Shown: positions 1-8,692, counted from the stretch's first letter. The stretch: 64,000 bases of DNA from Hyphomicrobium sp. MC1 (GCF_000253295.1 NC_015717.1:682001-746000); one strand, 5' to 3'. The notes: generated from the letters alone by a model not told the origin. Translations and numbers: made by a program.

Positions 1-263
1 TTTGGCGGCCGAAGCTTGCGGGCTCCATCGTTGTTGTCGGAAACGCCCCGACGGCGCTGTTCCGGCTGTTCGAAATGCTCGATGCGGGCGCGCCAAAACC
101 TGCTGCTGTCATCGGAATGCCGGTTGGCTTCGTCGGTGCGGCTGAATCGAAAGAGGCGTTGGCGGCTGACGGGCGCGTTCCATTTGCAATCGTCAAAGGC
201 CGCAAAGGCGGAAGCGCTATGGCTGCGGCAGCCGTCAATGCGCTCGCAAGTGAGGCCGAATGA
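1..263 (+). CDS. cobH: Precorrin-8X methylmutase, C-terminal part (partial)
   Basis: The reading frame is open from the first base (codons from nt 3) and ends at 263. The fragment begins with WRPKLAGSIVVVGNAPTALF, which matches the C-terminal half of CobH/CbiC, followed by the MLDAGAPKPAAVIGMPVGFVGA stretch that is typical of the family (shown here in two halves). CobH moves the methyl group from C-11 to C-12 of precorrin-8X to give hydrogenobyrinate. The N-terminal half lies outside the window. The stop codon overlaps the start of cobI by four bases (ATGA), so translation is probably coupled. Confidence 0.93.
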   Translation, partial: WRPKLAGSIVVVGNAPTALFRLFEMLDAGAPKPAAVIGMPVGFVGAAESKEALAADGRVPFAIVKGRKGGSAMAAAAVNALASEAE

Positions 264-1003
264 GCGAGGTTAAATCCGGCACGTTGTTCGGCGTCGGGCT
301 TGGGCCTGGCGATCCGGAGCTGATGACGCTCAAGGCGGTGCGCGTCCTGAGTTCAGCGCCGGTCGTTGCGCATTTCCGCAAGGCGGGACGCACGGGACAC
401 GCGCGAGCCATTGCGAATGCTCATATCCGCGCCGACGTCGTCGAGGCGGCGTTCGAATATCCCGTGACGACTGAGATTGATTTCCGAGAGGATGGATACG
501 TTTCGGCGATCCGCGATTTCTACGAAGAGAGCGCGGCGGCGATTGTCGCTCATCTCGAAGGCGGTAGAGATGTGGCGTTGCTATGCGAGGGCGATCCATT
601 TTTCTACGGATCGTTTCTGCACATGTATGATCGCATCAAGGCTGCACATCAGGTGATGGTCATCCCTGGGATCACGGGAATGTCGGGATGCTGGACGGCG
701 GCGCAGGCGCCGATCACCTACGGTGACGACGTCATGACAGTGTTGCCGGGTACGCTCGATGAAGAGGCGCTGACGAAACACCTTGGCGTTGCCGACGCGG
801 CCGTGATCATGAAGGTTGGCCACAACATCGAGAAGATCAAACGGGCGCTGAGCGCGGCGGGTCGTTTCGACGATGCAATTTATGTAGAGCGCGGAACGAT
901 GCCGGGCGAGCGCATCGCGAAGCTGTCTGACCTCGGAGAGTGCGCGGTTCCCTATTTCTCAATTGTCCTGCTTCCGGGCGGACGAGGACGGCGCATCGCA
1001 TGA
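260..1003 (+). CDS. cobI: Precorrin-2 C20-methyltransferase
   Basis: A 247-residue class III SAM-dependent methyltransferase. The N-terminal GVGLGPGDPELMTLKA block (residues 11-26) is the SAM-binding signature of the cobalamin methylases, and CEGDPFFYGSF near residue 110 is the second conserved motif. The PYFSIVLLPG end fits CobI/CbiL. It methylates C-20 of precorrin-2 to give precorrin-3A, the step before ring contraction by CobG and CobJ. It overlaps cobH upstream and cobJ downstream by ATGA, so cobHIJ reads as one translationally coupled operon. Length is normal for the family. Confidence 0.94.
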   Translation: MSEVKSGTLFGVGLGPGDPELMTLKAVRVLSSAPVVAHFRKAGRTGHARAIANAHIRADVVEAAFEYPVTTEIDFREDGYVSAIRDFYEESAAAIVAHLEGGRDVALLCEGDPFFYGSFLHMYDRIKAAHQVMVIPGITGMSGCWTAAQAPITYGDDVMTVLPGTLDEEALTKHLGVADAAVIMKVGHNIEKIKRALSAAGRFDDAIYVERGTMPGERIAKLSDLGECAVPYFSIVLLPGGRGRRIA

Positions 1004-1758
1004 ATGGACAGTTGACTATCGTGGGGCTTGGGCCCGGTCCGAAAGGTTGGGTGACGCCTGCGGCGACCGATGTCGTCGGCGGGGCGGATGTCATTCTGGG
1101 GTACGCGCCCTATGTTAATCGTTTGACGCCGCGGGCCGGCCAGATTTTGGAGGCTTCCGACAATCGCGAGGAGTTGGCGCGGGCGGAACGTGCGCTCGAA
1201 CTTGCCGCGAGCGGACGTCGCGTTGCGATCGTGTCGGGAGGAGATCCGGGCGTCTTTGCCATGGCGGCGGCGGTTTATGAGGCCGTCGAAAAAAATCCGG
1301 CGGCTGCAGACGGCGTCGATATTCGTGTCGAGCCTGGTGTTACCGCGATGCTGGCGGCGGCGGCGCGGATCGGGGCGCCGCTGGGGCACGATTTCTGCGC
1401 CATTTCGTTGTCCGATAATTTGAAATCTTGGGCGACGATCGAGAAGCGTCTGCGTCTTGCGGCCGAAGCTGATTTCGTTATTGCGCTCTACAACCCGGCA
1501 TCGAAGGCGAGGCCGCAGCAGATCAGGTCGGCGTTCGAGATTTTGAGAGACGTGTTGCCTGCTGAAACGCTCGTCGTGTTCGCGCGCGCGGTTGGACGCC
1601 CAGATGAAGAGATCGATATCGCGACGTTAGCAACCGCGACCGACATGGCGTGCGATATGCGCACGCTCGTGATGATTGGATCGCGTGCGACGCGGACCGT
1701 GCAGGCGAGCGATGGGCGCGCGTGGGTTTATACGCCGAGGTCGGAGCGCGACCGATGA
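1000..1758 (+). CDS. cobJ: Precorrin-3B C17-methyltransferase
   Basis: A 252-residue cobalamin-pathway methylase. The frame is open further upstream to 940, but the ATG at 1000 overlaps the cobI stop as ATGA and gives the expected MNGQLTIVGLGPG start, so it is preferred. VSGGDPGVFAMA lies near residue 78 and ALYNPASKARP near residue 165, both typical of CobJ/CbiH. The enzyme methylates C-17 and contracts the ring. Its last 31 bases overlap the 3' end of the convergent cobK, an arrangement known from other alphaproteobacterial cob clusters. Confidence 0.94.
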   Translation: MNGQLTIVGLGPGPKGWVTPAATDVVGGADVILGYAPYVNRLTPRAGQILEASDNREELARAERALELAASGRRVAIVSGGDPGVFAMAAAVYEAVEKNPAAADGVDIRVEPGVTAMLAAAARIGAPLGHDFCAISLSDNLKSWATIEKRLRLAAEADFVIALYNPASKARPQQIRSAFEILRDVLPAETLVVFARAVGRPDEEIDIATLATATDMACDMRTLVMIGSRATRTVQASDGRAWVYTPRSERDR

Positions 1759-2516
1759 TGGGTTGCGATCCAGGTCAGCGCCTCGTCTGCGGAGGACACC
1801 TTCGTGCGATCTGGGATCGCCGGCCGGCGAACCATGTGGACCGCAATGCCGAGCTGGCGCGCAGCTTCAATCTTGGCATAAGCGGCACTGCCGCCTGCAT
1901 TCTTCGCCAGCACGTAGCGGATGTCATAGTCCGCGAACAGCCGGGCATCCTCGCCCGTTCGGAACGGTCCACGCGCGGCGATGAGTTCGGAGTTGATCAG
2001 CTCACAGGGCAGCTCGAGCGGATCGACGACGCGGATCAGATAACGATGCAGCGGCGCGCGACAGAGCGCGTCGATGGCCTGGCGTCCCAAACCCGAAAAG
2101 ACGTCTTGAGGCTCAGTGGGAAGAGCGGCAATCGCGGCATCGATGCTGTCGTGCTCAATCCAGTTGTCACCTTCGACCGGCGTCCAGGCCGGGCGTTCGA
2201 TGGCGAGCAGCGGAATGTTGGTGGCCGCCGCGGCCGCCACGGCGTTGGCGCTTATCTGCGCCGCGAAAGGGTGCGTGGCGTCGATCAGCAGGTCAATCTT
2301 TTCCTGGCGCAGGTAAGCGGCAAGTCCGTCGCTCCCGCCGAAACCGCCAACGCGCGTCGGAAGCGTGCTTGCTGCGGGATTGGCGGTTCGTCCGGCGAGC
2401 GAAAGCGTCGCTTCGATGTTGTCGGCCGTCGCAAGACGGTCAGCGAGCGTTGCCGCTTCGGTTGTTCCGCCGAGGAGCAGGATGCGCGGCGGTGTCGTAG
2501 TGATCGCTTTTGTCAT
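1728..2516 (-). CDS. cobK: Precorrin-6A reductase
   Basis: A 262-residue protein with an N-terminal nucleotide-binding motif, ILLLGGTTEAATLADRL (residues 12-28), and the central IDATHPFAAQIS block shared by CobK/CbiJ proteins. It reduces precorrin-6A to dihydroprecorrin-6A with NADPH. The gene is inverted relative to its neighbours: it converges on cobJ with a 31-base 3' overlap and is divergent from cobL, with only 14 bases between the two start codons. That leaves no room for independent full promoters between them unless they overlap coding sequence. Inverted cobK is also known in Pseudomonas denitrificans-type clusters. Confidence 0.93.
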   Translation of the reverse strand: MTKAITTTPPRILLLGGTTEAATLADRLATADNIEATLSLAGRTANPAASTLPTRVGGFGGSDGLAAYLRQEKIDLLIDATHPFAAQISANAVAAAAATNIPLLAIERPAWTPVEGDNWIEHDSIDAAIAALPTEPQDVFSGLGRQAIDALCRAPLHRYLIRVVDPLELPCELINSELIAARGPFRTGEDARLFADYDIRYVLAKNAGGSAAYAKIEAARQLGIAVHMVRRPAIPDRTKVSSADEALTWIATHHRSRSDLGV

Positions 2517-2530
2517 GTGAGCGCAATGCC

Positions 2531-3754
2531 ATGAGCGGACGCTGGTTGTCCATCATCGGAATCGGCGAAGACGGGCGTGCGGGGTCGAGCGCGGCGGCGC
2601 TTCGCCTCGTCGATGGAGCTGATCTCATCATCGGCGGGCGTCGACATCTTGATTTGATTGGCGACACGCGCGGCGAAAAAGCGGAATGGGAAAAACCGCT
2701 CGAAGCTACTGCCACGACGATCCTGGCGCGGCGCGGTTCGCCGGTCGTGGTGCTCGTTTCCGGCGATCCGTTCTGGTTTGGTGCTGGCGCGACGCTCGCG
2801 CGGTCCATTCCGCTTGATGAGATGCTGGTGGTGCCGTCGCCGTCGAGTTTTTCAATTGCGGCAGCGCGGCTCGGCTGGCCGCTGCAAGAGGTGACAACGC
2901 TTGGTCTCAATATGCCTGGGTACACGCCTCTCGTCCGTCGCCATGTGCATCATGGGCGCCGCATTCTCGCGCTGGCGCTGAATGGTACTACGGCAGGCGA
3001 AGTCGCGGCATTGCTGACGACGGCTGGGTTTGGACGCAGCGAGATGATCGTGATGGAGGCGCTTGGCGGCAGCCGCGAGCGCATCCGACGGACGACCGCC
3101 GATACTTTCGATTTCACGAGCGTCGATCCTTTGAACATCATCGGCATCAACGTGGTCGCGGGGTCGGATGCACGGGCGATCCCCTACGCGAGCGGGTTGC
3201 CTGACAGCTATTTCGAGAATGACGGGCAGTTGACGAAACGCGAAGTCCGCTCGGTTACGCTGTCGTCGCTCAGGCCCGGTGCGGGCGAATTGCTGTGGGA
3301 CGTCGGCGCAGGAAGCGGCTCGATCGGAATCGAATGGATGCTCGCACATCCGTCGAACCGGACGATCGGCATCGAGCGTGATGAAGCGCGCGCGGCACGC
3401 GCAATGCGCAACGCGGTCGCGCTGGGCGTACCGCATCTTGAGATCGAGATCGGAGCGGCACCGGATGCGCTTCGAGAATTGGCGGCGCCGGATGCTGTTT
3501 TTATCGGCTGCGGGACGGCTGGAGGCGCGGTTATCGAAGCGTGCTGGGCGGCACTGAAGCCGGGCGGCCGGATCGTCGCAAATGCCGTCACGATTGAATC
3601 CGAGCTTGGCCTGCTCGCTGCATATCATGGCCATGGCGGAACGTTGACGCGCTTGAGCGTTGAACGCGCCGAGCCGGTCGGATCGCGCACGACGTGGCGT
3701 CCGGCATTGCCGATCATGCAGTGGGTAGCGCAGAAACCTGCAGGTGCCTCATGA
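2531..3754 (+). CDS. cobL: Precorrin-6Y C5,15-methyltransferase (decarboxylating), CbiE-CbiT fusion
   Basis: A 407-residue bifunctional enzyme. Residues about 1-200 form the CbiE methylase domain (WLSIIGIGEDGRAG start, LVSGDPFWFGAGATL motif). Residues about 225-400 form the CbiT domain with the Rossmann SAM motif LWDVGAGSGSIGIEW. It methylates C-5 and C-15 and decarboxylates the C-12 acetate side chain. The frame is open seven codons further upstream (2510), but MSGRWLSIIG from 2531 matches the family start. It overlaps the next gene by ATGA. Confidence 0.94.
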   Translation: MSGRWLSIIGIGEDGRAGSSAAALRLVDGADLIIGGRRHLDLIGDTRGEKAEWEKPLEATATTILARRGSPVVVLVSGDPFWFGAGATLARSIPLDEMLVVPSPSSFSIAAARLGWPLQEVTTLGLNMPGYTPLVRRHVHHGRRILALALNGTTAGEVAALLTTAGFGRSEMIVMEALGGSRERIRRTTADTFDFTSVDPLNIIGINVVAGSDARAIPYASGLPDSYFENDGQLTKREVRSVTLSSLRPGAGELLWDVGAGSGSIGIEWMLAHPSNRTIGIERDEARAARAMRNAVALGVPHLEIEIGAAPDALRELAAPDAVFIGCGTAGGAVIEACWAALKPGGRIVANAVTIESELGLLAAYHGHGGTLTRLSVERAEPVGSRTTWRPALPIMQWVAQKPAGAS

Positions 3755-4137
3755 TCGCGATCGGCATCGGTGCCAACAGCCGTGCGGAGCAGCGAGACTT
3801 TGCAGCGGCTTTGAATGACGCGCGGCAGAGCGCGGGCGGCGCTGACGTAGTTGCAACGTCTGAGGGTGCGGCTTTTGCCTCTTATGTGCGGGAGGCGGCG
3901 CGACAGGCATCGCTTTCATATCATGCCATTACATTGGAGAGCATGCGCGCACGAAACGGGGACTGTCTGACGCGTTCCGAGCGATCGCTTTCGCTGTTCG
4001 GCGTTGCCTCGATTGCGGAAGCGGCGGCCCTCGCCGGTGCAGGGCCTGGGTCGCGGCTGATCGCGCCGCGGCGGACAGTCGGCAATGTCACGATTGCGGC
4101 GGCGCAATCGGCGGACGAACGGGAGCAGGGGACATGA
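3751..4137 (+). CDS. cobE: CobE/CbiG C-terminal-domain cobalamin biosynthesis protein
   Basis: A 128-residue protein beginning MIAIGIGANSRAEQ, the glycine-rich start of CobE and of the CbiG C-terminal domain. A conserved TRSERSLSLFGVASIAEAAALAGAG stretch (residues about 74-98, in parts) follows, with an NVTIA motif at the end. The start at 3751 was chosen because it overlaps the cobL stop (ATGA). The exact biochemical role of CobE is unsettled; in the aerobic pathway it is needed for efficient corrin synthesis and may bind intermediates. It also overlaps cobM by ATGA. Confidence 0.85.
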   Translation: MIAIGIGANSRAEQRDFAAALNDARQSAGGADVVATSEGAAFASYVREAARQASLSYHAITLESMRARNGDCLTRSERSLSLFGVASIAEAAALAGAGPGSRLIAPRRTVGNVTIAAAQSADEREQGT

Positions 4138-4895
4138 CCGTGCATTTCATCGGTGCGGGTCCGGGAGCTGCCGATCTCATCACCGTTCGCGGGCGCGATC
4201 TCATCGCAAAATGTCCTGTCTGCCTTTACGCCGGATCGCTTGTGCCACAAGCGCTGCTAACGCATTGCCCGGCCGGCGCCGAGATCGTGGATACGGCTCC
4301 GATGACGCTCGACGAAATCATGGCGCGTATCGAGTTGGCGACGCGCGAAGGCAAGGACGTCGCGCGACTGCATTCGGGCGACCTCTCGATCTGGAGCGCA
4401 CTTGGCGAGCAGTTGCGGCGGCTCGACCAACTCGGGATCTCCTATACGATTACCCCCGGCGTGCCGTCGTTTGCGGCGGCTGCGTCGGTGCTTGGCCGGG
4501 AGCTGACGTTACCTGAAGTGGCGCAATCCGTTGTGCTGACGCGCACGTCGGGGCGGGCGTCGTCAATGCCGGAAACGGAGCAGCTCGAGGCTTTCGCGGC
4601 GACGCGTGCAACGCTTGCGGTGCATCTTTCGATACACGCGATTGCTGATGTCGTGCGCCGCCTATTGCCATTTTACGGGCCCGACTGTCCGGCGGCCGTC
4701 GTCTATCGCGCGACGTGGCCGGACGAGCAGGTTATTCGCGGTACGCTCGGAACCATCGCGGAGAAGACTGCGGAAGCAGGTCCGGAGCGCACGGCGTTGA
4801 TCCTGGTCGGCGAGGCGTTGGGGCGGGACGATTTTCGCGAGAGCGCACTTTACAGCGTCGATTATCGGCGCCGGTTCCGGGGCGGGGTGTCATGA
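4134..4895 (+). CDS. cobM: Precorrin-4 C11-methyltransferase
   Basis: A 253-residue cobalamin methylase with HFIGAGPGAADLITVRG at residues 3-19 and RLHSGDLSIWSALGEQ near residue 82, both diagnostic of CobM/CbiF. The PGVPSFAAAAS motif follows near residue 107. It methylates C-11 of precorrin-4 to give precorrin-5. It is joined to cobE and to cobB by four-base overlaps. Family, length and context all agree. Confidence 0.95.
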   Translation: MTVHFIGAGPGAADLITVRGRDLIAKCPVCLYAGSLVPQALLTHCPAGAEIVDTAPMTLDEIMARIELATREGKDVARLHSGDLSIWSALGEQLRRLDQLGISYTITPGVPSFAAAASVLGRELTLPEVAQSVVLTRTSGRASSMPETEQLEAFAATRATLAVHLSIHAIADVVRRLLPFYGPDCPAAVVYRATWPDEQVIRGTLGTIAEKTAEAGPERTALILVGEALGRDDFRESALYSVDYRRRFRGGVS

Positions 4896-6214
4896 GCGAA
4901 ACTCGGACGCTGCCGCCCGGCATTGTGATCGCGGCGTCGCGTTCGGGCTCCGGCAAGACGACGATGACGCTCGGCCTGCTGCGGGCTTTGCAGCGGCGCG
5001 GGCTGCAGGTGCAGCCGTTCAAGTGCGGGCCGGATTACATCGACCCGGCGTTTCATGCCGTCGCGGCGGGGCGGTCATCGTACAATGTCGATAGCTGGGC
5101 GATGCGGCCGGATCATGCCGCGTACATCCTATCGGATGCATCTCAAGGCGCTGATATCGTCGTTTGCGAGGCGTTGATGGGGCTGTTCGATGGGGTGTCG
5201 CGGCCGGGTCTTTGGGGCAACGGCGCCAGTGCCGATATCGCCGCCGCCACGGGATGGCCTGTCGTGCTCGTCCTCGATATCTCGGGCCAATCGCAAACTG
5301 CTGCTGCGGTGGCGCGAGGATTTCAGGGCTATCGCGACGGCGTAACAATCGCGGCAGTGATTTTGAATAGGGCAGGCAGTCCGCGCCACATTCGCTTTGC
5401 AACAGATGCGCTCGAACGCGTTGGATTGCCGGTCGCAGGTGCGCTGCCGCGTGATACTGGCGTGGTGCTGCCGGAGCGGCATCTGGGACTTGTCCAAGCC
5501 GAGGAAACGGCGGAACTGGACAGCCGCCTCGATGCGTTAGCGGATTTCATCGAAGCACATGTCGATCTCGATAAGATCATGGGCTGCGCGTTTCGCGGAC
5601 GTATGGAAGCGGGTGAGCCAAGGCCGGTGCCGCCGCCTGGACAACGGATTGCACTCGCGCGCGATGCGGCCTTCTCATTTGTTTATCCGCACGTGCTGGC
5701 GGGCTGGCGGTCCGCAGGTGCCGAGATCCTGCCGTTTTCACCGCTCGCGGACGAAGCGCCCGACGCGAGTGCCGACGTGGTCTGGCTCCCCGGCGGGTAT
5801 CCGGAGCTACACGCGGGGGCGATCGCGAGTGCCTGGCGGTTCAAGGCAGCGATTTTCGAATTTGCTCAGTCACGTCCCGTTCATGGAGAGTGTGGTGGGT
5901 ACATGGTGCTCGGCGCGGGATTGATCGATGCTGACGGCGAGCGACATGAGATGCTTGGCCTTTTGGGGCTTGAGACATCTTTCGCAGTGCGAAAAATGAA
6001 CCTCGGGTATCGGCGAGCCGAACTCGTCGCGCCGTGTCCTTTGGGGGCTCCGGGCGATATCTTGATGGGGCACGAGTTTCATTATTCGCGCGTTCTTGCG
6101 TCTCCGGATGCGCCGCTTTTCAAACTGGAGAATTCCGACGGAGAAGCGCTGCAAAATGGGGGGAGCCGCCGCGGCTTTGCAACGGGATCCTTTTTTCACT
6201 TTATCGATAGATAG
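4892..6214 (+). CDS. cobB: Hydrogenobyrinate/cobyrinate a,c-diamide synthase
   Basis: A 440-residue ATP-dependent amidotransferase. The N-terminal P-loop is ASRSGSGKTTMTLGLL near residues 14-29 and is followed by FKCGPDYIDP. The C-terminal class-I glutaminase domain has its nucleophile, Cys334, in HGECGGYMVLG, and a HEFHYS motif near the end. It amidates the a and c side chains of hydrogenobyrinate. The frame is open to 4715, but the ATG at 4892 overlaps the cobM stop and is clearly the start. This is the last gene of the cluster; no terminator with a U tract was seen after it. Confidence 0.94.
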   Translation: MSETRTLPPGIVIAASRSGSGKTTMTLGLLRALQRRGLQVQPFKCGPDYIDPAFHAVAAGRSSYNVDSWAMRPDHAAYILSDASQGADIVVCEALMGLFDGVSRPGLWGNGASADIAAATGWPVVLVLDISGQSQTAAAVARGFQGYRDGVTIAAVILNRAGSPRHIRFATDALERVGLPVAGALPRDTGVVLPERHLGLVQAEETAELDSRLDALADFIEAHVDLDKIMGCAFRGRMEAGEPRPVPPPGQRIALARDAAFSFVYPHVLAGWRSAGAEILPFSPLADEAPDASADVVWLPGGYPELHAGAIASAWRFKAAIFEFAQSRPVHGECGGYMVLGAGLIDADGERHEMLGLLGLETSFAVRKMNLGYRRAELVAPCPLGAPGDILMGHEFHYSRVLASPDAPLFKLENSDGEALQNGGSRRGFATGSFFHFIDR

Positions 6215-6348
6215 GCTACCGTTTCCCGGTCGTGTCGGGCTATATTTTCCGGTGAAGCTGCGCACCTTGGAATTCGCGCAATTCAATAGGTTACCGCCGG
6301 GCCGGAACTTTTCGGATCGTCATGCATTTAGGTCTGGAAGGTTCGTCG

Positions 6349-6374
6349 GGAACCCGGAGTACGAGCGAAAGTTA
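6349..6374 (+). promoter_or_regulatory. Candidate EcfG-type promoter of nepR-ecfG
   Basis: GGAAC at 6349-6353, a 17-base spacer, then GTT at 6371-6373. The consensus for the alphaproteobacterial general stress sigma factor is GGAAC-N16/17-CGTT. The C before GTT is an A here. The site ends about 32 bases before the nepR start, as expected for autoregulation by EcfG. Assignment is by eye. Confidence 0.6.
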
Positions 6375-6405
6375 CCACGGAATCCGTCAATAAGGTCTTT
6401 GTACG

Positions 6406-6606
6406 ATGGGCACTGGCAGTGACCCCAAGCGGGGGGATTCAGTCACAATGCAAGCACCCTTACCGGTAGAGCTGCAGGGCCAGATTGGCCAGCGGTTGCG
6501 GGAGGCTTATATCGAACTCATCAATGAGCCGGTTCCTGATCGGTTTGTCGCGCTGTTGCAGAAATTGAAGCAGCGGGAGGATCAAGGGCAAGGAGGCCAG
6601 TCGTGA
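6406..6606 (+). CDS. nepR: NepR-type anti-sigma factor
   Basis: A 66-residue protein whose core LPVELQGQIGQRLREAYIEL, followed by PVPDRFVALLQKL, is the NepR signature. NepR holds the sigma factor EcfG inactive, and phosphorylated PhyR pulls NepR away under stress. It sits directly before ecfG and overlaps it (GTGA), the usual order. A second possible start is the ATG at 6448, which has a G-rich stretch 11 bases upstream and would give a 52-residue protein; the conserved core is kept either way. Confidence 0.9.
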   Translation: MGTGSDPKRGDSVTMQAPLPVELQGQIGQRLREAYIELINEPVPDRFVALLQKLKQREDQGQGGQS

Positions 6607-7157
6607 CCAAGACCGACGACGACCTGCAGGCTCTGTTGATCAGTGCAGTGCCGAATCTTCGCGCGTTCGCGAATTCCCTGTGCGGGGATCCGACGCGCGC
6701 GGATGATCTCGTGCAGGACACGCTCGTTAAAGCATGGTCGAATTTGGAAGGTTTCGAGCGCGGATCGAACCTCAAAGCCTGGCTTTTCACCATTCTGCGC
6801 AATACCTACTTCTCGGAGCTTCGCAAGCGCCGCCGTGAGGTGGAGGATGCCGATGGGGCGCTGGCGGAACGTATGTCGGTGATGCCGGAGCAGCAGGTCC
6901 ATATGGACCTCGTCGATTTCAAGAAGGCTTTCGGCAGCTTGAGCGATGATCAGAAGGAAGTGCTGCTGCTGGTCGGAGCCGAGGGCTTTTCGTATGAGGA
7001 AGCCGCAGAGATCACCAATGCGGCGGTCGGAACGGTCAAGAGCCGGGTCAATCGCGCCCGTGTCGCGCTGAACAAGGCTCTTGGTTTCGAAGATGGTGAG
7101 AATTTCAATCCGAATGGAGAATTCGTCGGCATCACTCGGGCTGTCAGTCGAGGGTGA
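6603..7157 (+). CDS. ecfG: ECF sigma factor of the general stress response
   Basis: A 184-residue ECF sigma factor starting with GTG. Region 2 lies at residues about 12-75 (NSLCGDPTRADDLVQDTLVKAW in parts, then FTILRNTYFSELRKRRRE) and region 4 at about 110-165 (LVGAEGFSYEEAAEITNAAVGTVKSRVNRAR in parts). The sequence is typical of the EcfG group (ECF15). It should direct polymerase to GGAAC-N16/17-CGTT promoters, several of which are seen in this window. It is cotranscribed with nepR and followed in the same direction by phyR. Confidence 0.93.
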   Translation: MTKTDDDLQALLISAVPNLRAFANSLCGDPTRADDLVQDTLVKAWSNLEGFERGSNLKAWLFTILRNTYFSELRKRRREVEDADGALAERMSVMPEQQVHMDLVDFKKAFGSLSDDQKEVLLLVGAEGFSYEEAAEITNAAVGTVKSRVNRARVALNKALGFEDGENFNPNGEFVGITRAVSRG

Positions 7158-7247
7158 GTGGGACGGACGAAACGATCGAATGAAGATGATCGCGTGCGGC
7201 ACCGCACCGGTTGTCGTCTTGTCAATTACGAGCTTACGAGGTGAACA

Positions 7248-8051
7248 ATGTCGATTGCCGAATCTATTGCTCCCCACCTTCCCTATCTCCGCCGATATGC
7301 CCGTTCGCTGACCGGCAGCCAGGCTTCAGGCGATAACTATGTCGCGGCCGTTCTCGAAGCACTGATTGCCGATTCCGACGCATTCGATAAGTCGATTGCA
7401 CCGCGTGTGGCACTCTATCGGGCTTTCACGAAGGTCTGGAATTCTCTCGCCGTCAATCAAACGGCGGAAGAAGTCTCGCACGACAAGCCGCTGCCGGAGC
7501 GCCGCCTTGAGTCGATCACGCCGCTGCCGCGGCAGGCATTCCTGCTGGTCTCGGTCGAAGGCTTTTCAACCGCCGAAGCTGCGCAGGTTCTCGACGTCAC
7601 GCCTGCGCATGTGACGGAGCTGCTGCAAATGGCCGGCGCCGAAATTGCAGAGCAGCTTTCGGCCGACGTTCTCATCATCGAGGACGAGCCGCTGATTGCC
7701 ATGGATCTCGAAGCGCTGGTGGTCGATATTGGCCATCGCGTTCAGGGTGTCGCCCGTACGCATCAGGAGGCGGTCGAGGAGGTTGCGAGGAAAGCGCCCT
7801 CGCTCGTGCTCGCTGATATCCACCTTGCCGATGGCAGCTCAGGCCTCGAAGCGGTCAACGAAATTCTCGAGACCATCAGCGTGCCGGTGATCTTCATCAC
7901 GGCGTTCCCGGAACGCCTGCTGACCGGCACTAAGCCTGAGCCCGTGTTCCTGATTACGAAGCCGTTCGAGCCTGCCGTCGTCAAGGCGATGATCAGCCAG
8001 TCGCTGTTCTTCGGCTTGAAATCGAAAAAGGCCGGACAGCGCGCGGCCTGA
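7248..8051 (+). CDS. phyR: PhyR-type anti-anti-sigma response regulator
   Basis: A 267-residue protein with an N-terminal sigma-like domain (residues 1-135, ending in a region-4-like helix-turn-helix with VEGFSTAEAAQVLDVTP) and a C-terminal receiver domain from about residue 140 (VLIIEDEPLIAMDLEAL). The phosphoacceptor is Asp190 in LVLADIHLADG, and the conserved lysine is in ITKPFEP. Phosphorylated PhyR binds NepR and frees EcfG. A GAGGTG ribosome-binding site precedes the ATG. In most relatives phyR is divergent from nepR-ecfG; here it lies downstream in the same orientation, 90 bases after ecfG. Confidence 0.94.
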   Translation: MSIAESIAPHLPYLRRYARSLTGSQASGDNYVAAVLEALIADSDAFDKSIAPRVALYRAFTKVWNSLAVNQTAEEVSHDKPLPERRLESITPLPRQAFLLVSVEGFSTAEAAQVLDVTPAHVTELLQMAGAEIAEQLSADVLIIEDEPLIAMDLEALVVDIGHRVQGVARTHQEAVEEVARKAPSLVLADIHLADGSSGLEAVNEILETISVPVIFITAFPERLLTGTKPEPVFLITKPFEPAVVKAMISQSLFFGLKSKKAGQRAA

Positions 8052-8142
8052 TATCGGGACTTCAGCTTTAGATCTTTCGGGCGCGGACAAAGAATTGTTC
8101 TGCGCTCGATTTTGTGTTCGCGCCTGCGAAGCGAGGCTTGGA

Positions 8143-8601
8143 TTACTTCGACGAGTTGTTCGTCTCCGAGCCCGAAACGGAATTTTGGTCGCGATCTTCA
8201 ATTTTTTCCATCGCCGACTTTTCAGTCCACGTATAGCTCGGGGCATTCGTCAGCGTTTCCTTGGTCGCGTCGACAGTGGCGATGCGGCGGCCGTTCTTCT
8301 CGGTGAATGACAGCTCGTTGTAAGGAATGCCGACGTTCTTTTCGCCGACACCGAGGAAGCCGCCGACGCCGATAACGGCCGTGCTGATCTTTCCGGTATT
8401 GTCGAGCACGAGATAGTTGATGTCGCCAAGCTTGTCGCCTGCATTATTCTCTACCGGAAGTCCAATGACGCTCGCGGTGCTTTGTTCGCCTCCGCCTTGC
8501 GTCGCCACGAATGACAGAGCCGATGCCGATGTCGTCGCCGCAACCGGAGCGATTGCCAGTCCAGCGACGAGCATGGTGCGATAGATATTTGTTTTTTTCA
8601 T
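8143..8601 (-). CDS. Secreted PRC-barrel domain protein
   Basis: A 152-residue protein with a signal peptide (MKKTNIYRTMLVAGLAIAPV, then a likely cleavage after TTSASA) and a PRC-barrel domain at about 40-115 (VIGLPVENNAGDKLGDINYLVLD in parts, GVGGFLGVGEKNVGIPY). The tail is charged and Ser/Asn-rich. PRC-barrel proteins are common members of alphaproteobacterial stress regulons, but their function here is unknown. It lies convergent to phyR. Its upstream region has a GGAAC, but no good minus-10 partner was found. Confidence 0.8.
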   Translation of the reverse strand: MKKTNIYRTMLVAGLAIAPVAATTSASALSFVATQGGGEQSTASVIGLPVENNAGDKLGDINYLVLDNTGKISTAVIGVGGFLGVGEKNVGIPYNELSFTEKNGRRIATVDATKETLTNAPSYTWTEKSAMEKIEDRDQNSVSGSETNNSSK

Positions 8602-8692
8602 TTCGCTCTCCCTGAGGTTCCTATCTGGTCAATCTTTCGCTCGTCGTTTTTGTTCCGATTTTCGCGGGCAACTGGCCTTTCTACGGGAGAAC

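Noticed and set aside
1..6214. Cobalamin riboswitch within the cob cluster
   Set aside because: The genes are fused by overlaps with no leader space, and the only gap (2517-2530) is 14 bases. Any riboswitch would lie upstream of the window.
6304..6326. An earlier GGAAC at 6304 upstream of nepR
   Set aside because: No GTT or CGTT follows at 16-17 bases.
8631..8656. GGAAC upstream of the PRC-barrel gene
   Set aside because: The element 17 bases on is GATT, not CGTT or GTT, so the match is not good enough.
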